Source: Trichoplax adhaerens
Lineage: Eukaryota > Placozoa > Uniplacotomia > Trichoplacea > Trichoplacidae
Length of the DNA stretch: 64,000 nt
Assembly: GCF_000150275.1 (NCBI RefSeq)
Contig: NW_002060946.1
Span: 2,995,454 to 3,059,453 of the forward strand
Direction of reading: 5' to 3'
Part shown: one piece after another, positions 34,397-46,392 of the stretch
Layout of the letters: every line of letters starts with the position of its first letter
Position numbering within the stretch: position 1 is the first letter of the stretch
Notes under the pieces: model-generated
Database searches by the model: none
What the model saw: the letters and a program-made list of their open reading frames with translations, nothing else
What the model was told of the DNA's origin: nothing
Translations under genes and position numbers: made by a program

Positions 34397-37168
34397 ATGG
34401 CTACAAAGATGCAAACAGCATCTGATTGACTTCGCGATCAATTTCGTGGCAGTTTAGTTGGAGTACAGTAGTACCTGGCGATTGCTTAGGTGCTAAATTG
34501 AAGACACTTCATTTCAATTTATGTCAGCCATAATGGTGCAGAAGTTTATAAGTAAGGGCTACAAAGAGGAAGCAATACGCTTGCATGTAGATGCTACCGT
34601 CATGATAAGATCGATAGCAGATTCGCCGGTGTCTGATAGGTAATCTCCTAACATCTCCTATCGTATAGTATATCCCAGGTCTCCCTCTCTAAAACTCCCA
34701 ATCTTTATACCCTCGACCGCAGATTATACCCGGTAACCCTCCCTCCATTAAAACTCTCGGCTTTTATACCCTCGACGGCAGATTATAGTCTGTAGGGTGT
34801 CTGCAGAATCTACAACAAGCCTTCCTAACACTTAAAAGTCCTAACCATTAAGCATTGTACTGTAGTTTCTTAACATAGCTATTCTAGTCATACTGTAGGT
34901 ATTGTACTAATCTTAGCACTTGCTAAATGTCAGTTATGCACATGCAGTAGTACAGTGTTCCTTCTTTAGTAGCCTCTGGTATAAGTCTGTTTGTACAGAC
35001 TGCATGGGTTAGTATTTGTTACGATTTCAGCTAATTACAGTAGTAATGTGGTAGGAAATACAGTAATAGTATGTCGAGTGGAACTGTACATCTCAATAAA
35101 GTAAGTGTTGATTACGCACGCTACAATAGCATTATAATTATTAATGATAGAAGGGCTTAGAATAAATGCAATAATCTGGCTTAGATTACCAGTTTATAAA
35201 CGAGTATAATCTTATGTTGACACTATACGATACTATTCTATACAACTCCTTCTTGAATATTTAATTGACAATGGCTTTAATGGAAGTGATATGGCCAGAA
35301 GATTTACTAAAGAATATTTTCAAGATCCATCTCGTTACTATGGAGGCCATGTTAATACTATATTTAATACATTATGAGTATCAAATTACCCTGATCCAGA
35401 AGGCTCTGCTAGCTAATAATTTCACTGTAGCGGTTCATATGGAAATGGTTTTGCGATGCGCGTTGCTCCCGTTGGGTTATTTAATTACAAGAGTTTCATC
35501 GAGGAAGCTCAAACAGTAACATAATTTTAATTTCAATCAACTATTATGCCTTATCTATGTTGTATGTATACATGTCTAAGCTGCTACTTTACTCAACTGT
35601 TATGCAAGTTATTATCGTGTAAATGTGTTTAATACGATAAATTGTACTGTATATTTCTATAAAAGATTTATTCACTGCGAAATTAAAATTACTGTATAAA
35701 GTTAGAAAAATTGAGCAGTATAAAGAGGAGTCGATACCGTTCAAATCCTGCGCTATATACTATATTACTATATCATAAATGCTTAACTGAGAATGCTGAA
35801 CGAATAATATACTACGGAACCTTACTAAGCGAAATAAAGAGATTTTAAAACTCTTAATAACATTTGATAGTAACAGCGGTATTGGTGTACCGCTTGTAAT
35901 ATGCTTCTTCGTTATATAATTAATCAATGAGTAATTAAATAAAGGCAATTAAAAAGTTCTCTATATCTTTACTTTATACTACTATTAAACATACAACAAT
36001 GTATTTTATTAGTAAAAATAATATATTCGATTGTAGAAATATTAATATACACTGTATGCATGCATGTATTATAGTATATACTGCACGATTACATTTTTCT
36101 TCTAAGTATTATGGCAGAATGTAACTTCGTTTAGAAATAAAACATATTTTATGATCTTAAATCCGAACAAATGCATATTGCTGTCTTCTACACTTTCTTA
36201 ATTATAGTTTCGTACGGTGTACATATACATTGACGATGCTTAACTATCAACGCATTGCTTTTTATACTTTACTCTTTACTGTAAGTATGTGTAATAAATA
36301 TATTATTGATTCATTCTATGTATAGCTAGCCGCTCAAACCTCTAGAATTACTCATACGCACCCTGATGGTGTAAACGGAGCTATCATGCAAATGTTAGCT
36401 ATTCGTGAGAGCCTAGCAATCAATGCTGAATGAGGTCTTGATGCTTTTGTTTACCTTGATAAAATACTGATCTATATGGAAGATATTGAATTTAGCTTAC
36501 CAGCGAAAATCACGGCAGCTATGAAAATAATGGATGAGTGGGAAAAGAATGTGTAAATATAGTATACCACTCAACCATTTATGTGTAACTTAATGTAGCT
36601 ATTAAAATACTGATGCTAATATCCTTATATTCCTTTTATCACTCGTTACCGTCTTATATAACGATAACTACAGGTTAGCACATTTGAAGAAGAGTGATAT
36701 AAGTATGGAAAATCGTTGCTCAAGTTAGAGTCTCTAGTTCGAATGTATCGAATTTTACAAAACTCAAAATCTGTTAAAACTGAAGTTTTATATAGATAAC
36801 GAGTTTTAGCGATATTCTCTATCGATTAATTGATTCTATTACACTAAAAAACAGTTTGGACTGAGCATACTGTATTTGTTATGCATCGTGGAACTTTCGG
36901 TAATTGTGTCGCCGCAATTGTATCTGTTCCAGCTGCTCTAATGACCTTTTTATGTATGGCTCTTAAGTCAAAAAATTCATTCTTGGATGTGATTGAATAT
37001 GCAATATCGTTATGTGGTGATACAGATACTATAGATATGAAGGCAGAAGCTATTGCCGGATGTTATTATGGGTATAATACATTACGAAAGCGTTGGATTG
37101 AAAAATGTGAAAGAACTGCAGTAGATCAAGCTGACAAATTATTGGGACTATGCAAGGCAGTGCGGTAA
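34397..37168 (+). pseudogene. ARH3-type ADP-ribosylglycohydrolase pseudogene, array copy 4
   Basis: All five exon equivalents are recognisable: about 34397-34639, 35272-35515, 36326-36552, 36674-36796 and 36886-37168. Disabling changes: a TGA after the ATGGCTACAAAG start segment; loss of frame in the GDC region; the Y-T-D-D-T motif changed to V-D-A-T; the exon 2 acceptor AG changed to AA (GACAA/TGGC); TGA and two TAA codons inside exon 2; a TGA in exon 3 (GCTGAATGAGGT); a 4-bp deletion in exon 4 (TGCTCAAGTTAGAG); the exon 4 donor GT changed to AT; and the exon 5 acceptor lost. The last exon still has an open frame ending CGDTDTIDMKAEAIAG then a stop at 37166-37168. Intron 1 is enlarged (about 630 bp versus about 150) and contains a short tandem repeat. 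Confidence 0.9.
34681..34797. repeat. Two-copy tandem repeat, 59 bp period, in pseudogene intron 1
   Basis: TTTATACCCTCGAC(C/G)GCAGATTATA occurs at 34704 and again at 34763, each preceded by a pyrimidine-rich CTCCCTC...AAAACTC segment. The pyrimidine-rich composition differs from the flanking AT-rich sequence. It is absent from the corresponding intron of copies 1-3, so it was inserted or amplified after duplication. Confidence 0.75.
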
Positions 37169-38950
37169 ATAATGCCAGCATAGGGAATAAGGTGACTACC
37201 ACGAAATTCGAACACACTTTCACGTTAATAATTCGAACTTTAGTGAATTGTAATTTACATTGTTATATAAGCCATTTCAAATAAAATATATGTCAAGCTT
37301 ATTGACTTACAGTAGACCAAAGCGAACTAAAAGTATAAATTCAATTCAATACTGATGGTTATCACGACATGCAGTTTTATGCCGTTTAAAAATCAAAGAT
37401 GTTTTTATACATATTATGTTTAAAGCATACGTCTGATTCTATTTTCCTCCATAATATGGAGTATAATGATGGCTCTACTCTTTAGTTACAATGCTAAAAA
37501 TCTAAGAATGTCTTATAAAAAAGGAGTCACTATTCATCTAAGTATTCATAAAATATAAAGTTCGCCTTATGAATTTACAACTCAATTTGGTAAGAAATTT
37601 TTATTTTGATGGTTATTATAAGTTTCTAACTTTGAATGTACGATCAGAACCAGTATCATCTTAACAAGAGATTAATTGAATTGATAACTTTACTTGGTTA
37701 CAAGTTTAAAGTTTGATGATTATAAATTTCTCACTTTAAATATACGATTAGGACGAATACCATCTTGATAACAGATTAGTAAAATTATACTAAATTATGT
37801 CATACTAAATTGCAGGCCAATCTTTATGAACTTTATATCTTTTTGAAAGCAATTTTGTTTATTGGACCCTACATAGTCGTATTACTTTCATAAAAGTTTC
37901 CAATCCGCAAGTGATTGCGATCAATACTCACTATTGAACGTAGAGGATATAGTAGATATTTAGATAAGTAACACATTAAAAATAAGTCAACCTAGATTTG
38001 TAGAAGCTATTGTCACTAAAGTGCGTTGGAGTGTCAAAGCCAAAAGGTAACCAACTCTGAAAGTAACTCTATAACATTGCTAGTCTTAATTAATATGATA
38101 CGGTGGATTTAAGTGATGTTGCATAAGCCCTAATTTGCAAATGAACATTATAGTACTTTTATTCAAAACCGTGGAAGTTTTTCAGTGCGAGAACGATTAA
38201 AATAGCAATACTAAATATACGCTGATAGTTAAAAAAAAATTTAAGCGAAGTGAAACCTTGTCGACACGCCAATATAAGTGCAAGTTGATAAGAAATTGAC
38301 GGTAAATGTTAAAACTTTTCAACATAGCCTGAAATCTTTTCGGTAACTTATTAAAATTTTTATTCTTGTGTACCTCGGCGCAATTTTTCAAAATAATGGG
38401 TAATTACATTATTATATCTAAAAGAGCAAAGCAAACGATATGATACATTGAATACTTAGCACCTCAACTTTAGTTTAAGGTACGTATCGATCACATCACT
38501 TTATTTTTGGACTGTACAGTATTATTTTGGCATGCTGTTACTTAATGACATACCTTCAAATTGAATTCTTCTATTAAAACAGAACTGATCTTATTGTACA
38601 ATGTATAGCACATATAAATTGCAAGCAGTGCACTACATATGAATGAACTGCGACTAAACAATACTAGAATCTTACATATCATGACATTAAATATTGATAT
38701 CAAGGTACTTTTACAGATAAAAACGATGTACAGTAAGTGCAAACCTTATGGATTCAAAGTACTGTTCGTTAAATAGGATTCTAACACGAACTTGTAATTA
38801 TTATATCGAGAACATTTAAAAGTTAATGTTGTATGGTATTAGAAATATTTTTCAAGCCAAATGTTATATTTTATCCATGTATCGTGTGCCCTGACACGCC
38901 AGGTTACCGCAAATATTTGCAATCAAGAGATAATGTTTATAACCGATGGC
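37169..38950. other. Convergent intergenic region ARH3 pseudogene / ISY1
   Basis: About 1.8 kb, strongly AT-rich, with repeated GATTATAAATTTCT / GTTATTATAAGTTTCTAAC-like segments near 37610 and 37715 that look like a degenerate tandem duplication. Minus-strand open frames at 38197-38391 and 38542-38742 are unrecognised. No gene seen. Confidence 0.55.
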
Positions 38951-41157
38951 TTAGTTAAGTCCAAGAAGAACTTTTGCTTCGTTGCTATTAGCTAGGAGCG
39001 TATCACTACTATACTTGTGTAATAGTTCCTGCAATTGAATGAGAAATGAGATGTAGGTAAGTTAAACTATTACCATTCTTTGACATGCAGAACATACTAA
39101 AACCATCTTATCATGTATCCTATAGAGTTCTACGACTATGTAATGATAATGCAAATAATCGTATTAAATCTATATTGCGTTCTTCCTGTTCATACTGGCA
39201 TTATTCACGTTAGCTCAGATAAAGAAGAGATCTAATCAAAACTAGACTTATCACGCACCATTTTCTTCCTCTTTACCAGTAGTTCCTCAACCTTTCAATT
39301 TGATAATTACACTTATTTAGTAAGCAGCACACATAATTTTAGAGTTAATGTGTTTTAACAATTACAATATTAATATTAGATTACTTCTTTCTGCGACGGT
39401 ACAGGAACGTGTACTGCAAACGATTGGTCGGATTTATCTTTACTCTGTTCGCCATTATCATTATCCTTTTAATTAATCGCAAAATTTAATATTAAATTGG
39501 TGGACTACTCGTTGCTATTATCTACAAATTTACGCTAGTGATTAATCTATTGATATTACATTAGTATCTGCGACGGCATAGATATTTTGTTCTTCTTTAT
39601 CCTCTGGAATTTCGCCTCTTTCCTTCATGGCATTCCATTCCTTTACAGCCGCAGCGACAACTGTAAGAAGAATTTTCGCATTAGCCTATACATATACATG
39701 TTGGATACATTTTCTATTTTAGTGACAGAACAATAAATATTAGTACTGACGTGAAGCTTCTGCTTCTTTCTCTAATGGTACAATTACGCCGTCATCTTCA
39801 TCACGATAGCCATAATAATCAGCATCTACATGACGATATAGTTCGCCTCTAGTACGTCTTGGCTTTTCAGGTTCTGTAATCATGGTTTAAATATTTAAGG
39901 TTTTTTAAGTTATCATCAATTGAAATTATGCTATAAAAATCATAGGTATAAACATTATCAATATGATTACTTTCTTGTTCAAATAGTTCCCTAACTCCTG
40001 GTAAATCTTTTGCTGCCCCAAAGTATCTATTAATAAGAGTTATATCATTAGTAAGACCTCAGTAATTTTCTCACAACCTTAGGAAAATTCTAATAAGTAA
40101 AATAAAATAGGACCAACTTGTAGCCACGATTGCCTGGAACTTCTTTGCCTTCGCGGTCGAGCATCTTCGGTCCCACTTTCTATTGTCGTAGGAGAACAAT
40201 CATGGTCTTTTATATCTAAATGCAGTATAGGATTAGTACAGTAGAATCAAGGTCTATTTACCGCATAATCTGGGCCTCCTAGTTCTTTGATACGATCTTG
40301 CCAATATCGTTTTTCTCGTAGTAATTTATTAATTTCGTCGTTTAAATCTCGAAGTCGGAATTCTCCTAGACCAGCTGATCAATGGTATGAATAAGAATTA
40401 GCTCGACTATAAGCATCTTCTAAGCCATGTATAGTTTAGCAAAGTTGTCTATTAAGGTATAGGATGATACCGTTCTGTATTTGGGCTACTTTCTTTGCTA
40501 TTTCACGGATAATTTCTCGTCTCCACTTTTCGGCTGCTGGTAAATCATCACAATCACTTGCAAGAAAAGGTCTTCGCTCCTGTGTGATGTAAAATGTCAT
40601 TTAGCATAATAGTGGAATTCCGTCTAAGACGCCAATCTATTTGCGTCCCTTTTTTACGTCTAGTTAGCAGAGTTTTATTGACAGTAGAGTCAAACGATAT
40701 TATAGAGTAAGTAGAATAATTAAAGCTATAACTCATTAATCAGCACTATTACTCAGTTATTATAATATTAAGAGTACCTTCATTCCTCTGCTGTCTTCAG
40801 CTGCTTTGGCTGCGCGAAAGCGCGACAACATTGACCTAAAGTGGAAAAGGCAAGCTCATAAGCAACTGTAGTACTAAAGTGTACAGCATCGTCAATCCTT
40901 TTGTAGACATGAATATCTCCTTATTCAGTAAAGTATTAAATCCATGGATGATGGATAAGGTACACTAATACATATCCTATCCATCATCATAAGGAATAAT
41001 TTCTTACATTGCTTTCTCTGCATTACGAGCCTACCATTTGAAAAAAGTGCAAAATAACCGGTCAGTAATACCATTTGAATCATGCAGAATACGCAACAAG
41101 ATTTCAATTGCAAGTCAACAGAACAAATCTTTCACATATCAAGTATTCACTGACCAT
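38951..41157 (-). CDS. ISY1: Pre-mRNA-splicing factor ISY1
   Basis: Spliceosome NineTeen-complex-associated protein acting at the first catalytic step. Exons in coding order: 41157-41155 (ATG only), 41030-41008, 40835-40778, 40579-40471, 40374-40262, 40179-40118, 40026-39971, 39873-39751, 39660-39560, 39465-39385, 39291-39259, 39028-38951; 279 residues versus 285 in human. Conserved blocks in order: ARNAEKAM, SRFRAAKAAE, ERRPFLAS, LPAAEKWRREIIREIAKKVA, GLGEFRLRDLNDEINKLLRE, RIKELGGPDYAKVGPKMLD, GKEVPGNRGYKYFGAAKDLP, DADYYGYRDEDDGVIVPLE, QNIYAVAD, HVPVPSQKEVEELLVKRKKM and the terminal SNEAKVLLGLN. These follow the human protein over its whole length, and every junction keeps phase. The ATG-only first coding exon (ATG then GTCAGT) is inferred, because no in-frame ATG precedes ARNAEK in its exon. 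The gene is head-to-head with PIBF1. Confidence 0.93.
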
Positions 41158-42217
41158 GATTTCCTTCTGATAGACTCCACTAAACGTCTACAATTGGATA
41201 TTATAATTAATTAATATTAGAATCCACTTTTAGCAGGCCAATTTTCTCGGCGTGCTTGTAAAATCGATCAAGACTGAGTAACCACCAGACTAAGATGGAT
41301 TTTTCGGGTGTATTTATCTGCAGAAATACAGTATATAACGTACAGTAGGGTAATGTAGCAGCGTTTTCATACAGTCTACAGTGGGAATATGCGCCAACTT
41401 CGTTTTTACTATCAACTTCAAATGCATATGTATGTCCTGTACAGTACACTTGAGTCTATACAATACCCTATTGTGCCGCAACTGCATGATTGGTCTTGAC
41501 TGAAGAACGATCCATAGTACCAAGCGTCAGCCATGGACTTCCAATCCATGGAAAGTACTGTACTTTCTACTGTAGCAGGCGAGGAATGGACTGTAACACA
41601 GGGTACTGTACACTGTATAGTATCGTACCGTATTTTGCGCGCTTTGTGCTACTTGTTGCCTTCATTACTCTATACTGTCTATAGTGCTGTACTCGTCTGC
41701 CAGTCTCACTTGTGGACCGTACCACCTGATTCAGTGCCGCATGGAGTCCATCAGTGGAGCCCTGTGCCCGGCTGTGCGTACGGACAGATGATGCACGTCT
41801 ACTGGCATAACGATTTGATTCAACCAACCGGACTGACGGAGTAAAGCTATTACAGGACAACACAGTACAGTACTGTACTGTACTGTACTGTACAGTATAA
41901 GCCAGCCCGAAGGACAGTACAGACTGTACTGTACAGTGTACAGTACTGTAGTGTGCAACAATTGGACTCAGCCAACCGGACTGACGGAGCAAAGCGAGTA
42001 CCCCACAAAACAGTATACAGTAGAACCCAGGCCAAAGGACAGCACAGTAACTGTAGTATGCAACGATTGGACTCAACCAACCGGACTGACGGAGTAAAGC
42101 CACTACGGGACAACACAGTATATAATCGTCTCACAAAATTAAGCATAGTAGCAGTTAGAATTCAATTGAGAATGATACGATATATGGAAGAGAATTGAAG
42201 ATAAACAAATATGCGCT
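41158..42217. other. Divergent promoter region ISY1 / PIBF1
   Basis: About 1.06 kb between the two start codons, containing a composite tandem repeat and a (GTACT)n tract. The minus-strand open frame 41567-42103 (178 codons) and several others here are encoded by the repeats and have no family resemblance. The sequence 41690-41810 is GC-richer than average for the window. A shared bidirectional promoter is likely but not resolved. Confidence 0.6.
41811..42112. repeat. Composite tandem repeat with (GTACT)n core
   Basis: Three copies of a unit beginning GATT(T/G)GA(T/C)TCA(A/G)CCAACC and continuing CGGACTGACGGAG(T/C)AAAGC, with the CCAACC word at 41824, 41972 and 42077 (spacings 148 and 105 bp). 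Units 1 and 3 are followed by GGACAACACAGTA. Between units 1 and 2 lies a pure (GTACT)n pentanucleotide tract (about 41870-41895) embedded in a longer palindrome. Confidence 0.85.
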
Positions 42218-45200
42218 ATGGATAGTAGCTTTGCTAACGCTTCAGTCAGTGAAATCTTAACGGATGATTTACTATCCACCAGTTTAGATGCTTCTATTTA
42301 TCGATCGTCATCGTCATCGGAAAATGAAGATAGCGATCGAAAGCCTGCCAAAAGTGGCGGGAAAATCAGCAAACAACGATTAGAACGAAAAGAGTTAAGG
42401 CATACCTTGCAGATATTGAAATTAGAGTTGTCGCAAAAGAGTGCTACTATTGATAACCTTCGATCTGAATATACAATGAAAATAGACGATTTAGAAGATC
42501 GATTAGGCGAAGCATTACATCAGAAACAAATTATTCAAGCCCAAATGGAAGCGCAATTACAAATGCTGCAAGATAGCTCAAAGAATCGAACTGAAAAAAT
42601 GACCGACAATATGGCAGTTATTCAACAGCGACAACGCTCTCTAGAAATGGCTAATTTAGAATTACAAACGCGCTCTGGTGAAATACGCCATACCTTATCA
42701 AATATAGATAATTTCGAACATTTATATGATGATTTAAACGACAAAAACCCTCACGAGTTGGCATTACCTCATTATGCAGTGGTAGGTTTTACGTAACTGC
42801 AATTTTATGTGCAATAGCCTATTATAGTTTCATCTGTCGATGGCTCGATAAATAGACGGGTACGGTTGAAAGATGTCAGGCTGCAGCGATATCTTCATAT
42901 GCACAGGATATACTGCTACTATAAACTGTTTAGACATTAAGTAGGCCACTAAAAATATGACTGATAGAATGCATAACTAGACATTGTCAAGATAGCTATT
43001 ACGCCTGTTTTGCGGTTGTAGTCGTTTCAACTAGTTGCAGTAGTAATTGAAGTACGGTAGCATTATTAAGGGGTTGTATAACCCAACCCACTAGCGCTGT
43101 ATTTTAATCGCATTAACAATTCTATCCTGCGCTTCTACAATATTTTCATAGCTTAAATTTTTTGAAGCAATCCGACCGTTAAGGCGAGAAATCAATGAAA
43201 TAAAAACCTTGAACATTGATTTAAATGACAAGAATCGTATACAATCGGAGCAAATTTTCCAATTGCAAGATACCTGCGATCAACTACGTAATGAAAAGAC
43301 AGATATGAATATCCAAATGCAAAAGTTAACTTTAGAGAATGAGGATTTTAAGAGTAAGATAAAAGCCATAACCCATAAAGAAGTAGCATTTGACCAGCTA
43401 GAAAAAGAAAAGCGAGCCCTTGAGCAAGAAGTACAGATGTTAAGAAATGCAGCATCGATAGTGGAAGGAACATTACATGCTAGGACAACGGAAAGAGATG
43501 ATTCAAGCAAAGAGGTAAACATCTTAGAGCAAAAATTAACTATACAATCTATCTATTTAGGATGTTTTAACGATCTAGATCGTATTCTTTCTTTCATTCA
43601 ATCGTTTCGGATAGTTGGCAGGTTGTAGGCAAGCACTAGCCATTTTACAGCAAGACAAAGTATATCTTACAAAACAAGTCAATGAAGCCAATTTTAAAAT
43701 CTCTCGTTGTCAAGAAAAAGCTGAAACTTTGGATGAGCAGTTAATTACGGCTAAACGTGCTAGAGAAGAATTGTATGAAAAGTATATGTCTTGCAGGTAT
43801 TTTATACTGTAAAAATAATAATGTTGAATAGACCTGATTGTTGAACAATGGCCTCTTATACGCGAATACTCTGTTATGTTATAGAGCATACTTGAATTAA
43901 TTATAATATAAATTAGAAGCTAGATACATTTCAAATCTTTATTCTATAAATATAACTGCTTAGAGAACAATATAAAACAGAATACGAAGAGCGTCTAGCA
44001 GCTGAGCTAAAGAATCTACGAGGTCAAACTGAAGCTGAAATGGAAAGATTGAGATCCACAACGAGAGATGTATACGATCGCGAAGGTCGGCAGCTACGTG
44101 AAGCTCGTGAAATTGCAATTCATGAGCGAGATCGCCTTGTCGTCGAGCTGAAAGTAAGCTTCTAAATTAATTTGATTTTACGCGCCTTGCATACCGAAAT
44201 TTAACTACCGTATAATGTAATTCGTTATAAAACTACAGGAGGCTAGAGGAAATTATGAAAGTATATTAAAAGAATTACATCGACAGCAAGCTGATACAGA
44301 TACAAAATTAAATGATCTGCTAACTGCAGCTAAGGTATCATCATTTGAAAAGGATCGCATTCAACTCATTTATGAAGAGAATTTAAAGTCTTTACGCAAT
44401 TGCAAAGACCAGATTGAGCTTCTTCGAAAGAAAAACGAGGTAGTGAATATTCGTTTACTAGTTAATTATACACAATGTATAATTGATTGTAATAATACTT
44501 ATTTTACAGATCCTTACCAAAGAATTATATTCACTTCAATCATCAAGTGAAAAGCGTATTCATGAGTTGGAGACAAAAGTCACCGACAATAACGGCAAAT
44601 TAAGAACATACGAAAAATTGGAGAAAGAATTAGACGAAGTAGTCATGCAGGCAGCAGAAGGTAATGGCTAAATTTTGTTCTCTATTACTTCATCAATTTT
44701 TGTATAAGAAATCCTTTCTTCGTCATAATTGGTTACTTTTTATGTTGTATTACTATTACAGTGGCTGATGAGGCAGACGCTGAGCAGCTCTTATACTCGT
44801 ATGGCTATGGCGCTAACATACCCAGCTCTTCAAAAAGACGACTACAGCAGAGGTATTGTAATCTTTGATATTCACTACAGTCTACTAGATTGCGTAGTCA
44901 GGATATAAACTTCATTTTGCGTACGTTAACAAATGATTGTTATAGTGTTCATTTGGCAAGAAGAATCTTAAAACTAGAGAAGGATAATACCAAACTTAAA
45001 CAAGATTTACAAAATTATCAAATAAAGAATGAGCAATTAAGCGATGAGGTTACAACCCAAAATTTTTTATTCCAGTTAAACTAGTAATGGATAGCTCACA
45101 TTGTGGTTGCGTATTTAATAAATTAAAACACTTAATTTACGATCCTTGAAGGTGGCTAATAGTACCAAGTTATTAAATGATGCTCAACAACCTTATAATT

Positions 45201-46145
45201 ATCTAATTGAGAGCATAAAAACCAGAGATCAACAAATAGAAACTCATAAGAAATTAATTGCCAACTTACAGAATGATACCAAGTAAGCTTATAAGATTAA
45301 TTAGCCCTTCTAATTGGTAATGAAGAGATGGCAACAATATTAACCAATACAAATATTTCTGCTTTTAACAGGAACTTGGTGCGCGAAAAGAATGACTTGT
45401 TAAAGCAAAAAAATCAATTGAGTAGTTCTCTTGAAAGATTATTGCTGAATAGAAAGGTAGCATAATAACAGAGAAACTTATTGTCGCCTAAATGTCTATA
45501 ATATTGTCTGCATTGTGTTTGGCACGATAGCGTTATTGGTGCAATAATTGGTTACTATTCTAAGTAAATGTATTCAATTTCAGGAACTTAATTCTATAAA
45601 AGACATAATTACGCATTTGCGGCAGCATCATGGATTTGAAAATGTCGCTAGCATCCCCACCCCGTTGAATCAAGAATCAACCCAATCTTCCGAATTGCCG
45701 CCGCGTCCAACCTTATTTGTATGTGAGCAGTTTACATTGTATAAGATACGGATACTTTTAAAATTTTGAAGGGCTCCATTGAACTGTTATCTAGTGTTCT
45801 ACGTATTACATTCATCTGCATGTATGCATAAATATCTATGAAATTAAAGTTACTACTAGGATGACATACGTATCAGCGTTATAACGCTTACGTTTCGCTG
45901 ACACAATTTGATGGGCCTTTAATTATATATTAATGATATAAGACATATTGCACCTTATTGAAGACATTAATTTATGTTCAGCTATTGCTACACTTACTAA
46001 GCATGCAGTAAGCGCAAACTACTCGTGTAATTAATATGATGTGCCTTGTGTGACGTGAATGCTAATATCATCGCTTGTTTTATAACAGACTAAGAAACAG
46101 TCGCCGTCTTGGTATCGACAGTTGGTCAAGTCAAATTCTAGATGA
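42218..46145 (+). CDS. PIBF1: Progesterone-induced-blocking factor 1 homologue (PIBF1/CEP90), centriolar satellite coiled-coil protein
   Basis: PIBF1/CEP90 is a centriolar satellite protein needed for distal appendage assembly and ciliogenesis. Exons: 42218-42781, 43152-43528, 43629-43796, 43964-44153, 44239-44439, 44510-44660, 44762-44852, 44946-45048, 45152-45282, 45372-45456, 45584-45718, 46089-46145; 750 residues versus 757 in human. Matching blocks: [19 protein letters not shown] (human ERKELLHNIQLLKIELSQK), [128 protein letters not shown] and [16 protein letters not shown]. Nearly the whole protein is heptad-type coiled coil apart from an acidic serine-rich N-terminus and a proline-rich tail. 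The intron between exons 2 and 3 is best read as GC-AG. The start is the first ATG in an exon open well upstream of the conserved region. Confidence 0.94.
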
Positions 46146-46386
46146 AGTAACAAGATGACGACGATGTATATATTTCTGTATAGCATAGTATGTACTAACT
46201 GTATATTGATAGTGTTTATAGCAAGGTGATATAACTGTACATTGATCGATTTTGATCAGAGATATCTGTCATTTTCAAATCGAACCTGTTGTATTGACGA
46301 TAAGTTAATGATGGATGGGCAAATCTATAAATAGATTGCTATTACCCTATTGAGCACACTTGTACAGGTATTTTAATCGATTATAA

Positions 46387-46392
46387 AATAAA
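46387..46392 (+). terminator. Candidate PIBF1 poly(A) signal
   Basis: AATAAA 240 bp past the PIBF1 stop, followed by a T/GT-rich stretch (TTTATTTGTGTAATC) that would serve as a downstream element. No transcript evidence here. Confidence 0.4.

Noticed and set aside
35738-35762. GTTCAAATCCTGCG, resembling a tRNA T-loop
   Set aside because: The flanking bases do not form the T-stem, and no acceptor or anticodon arm can be placed around it.
41567-42103. 178-codon minus-strand open frame, the longest non-gene frame of the region
   Set aside because: It is encoded entirely by the tandem repeat and (GTACT)n tract, repeats the same peptide (ALLRQSGWLSPIVA), and lies in the divergent promoter of two well-supported genes.
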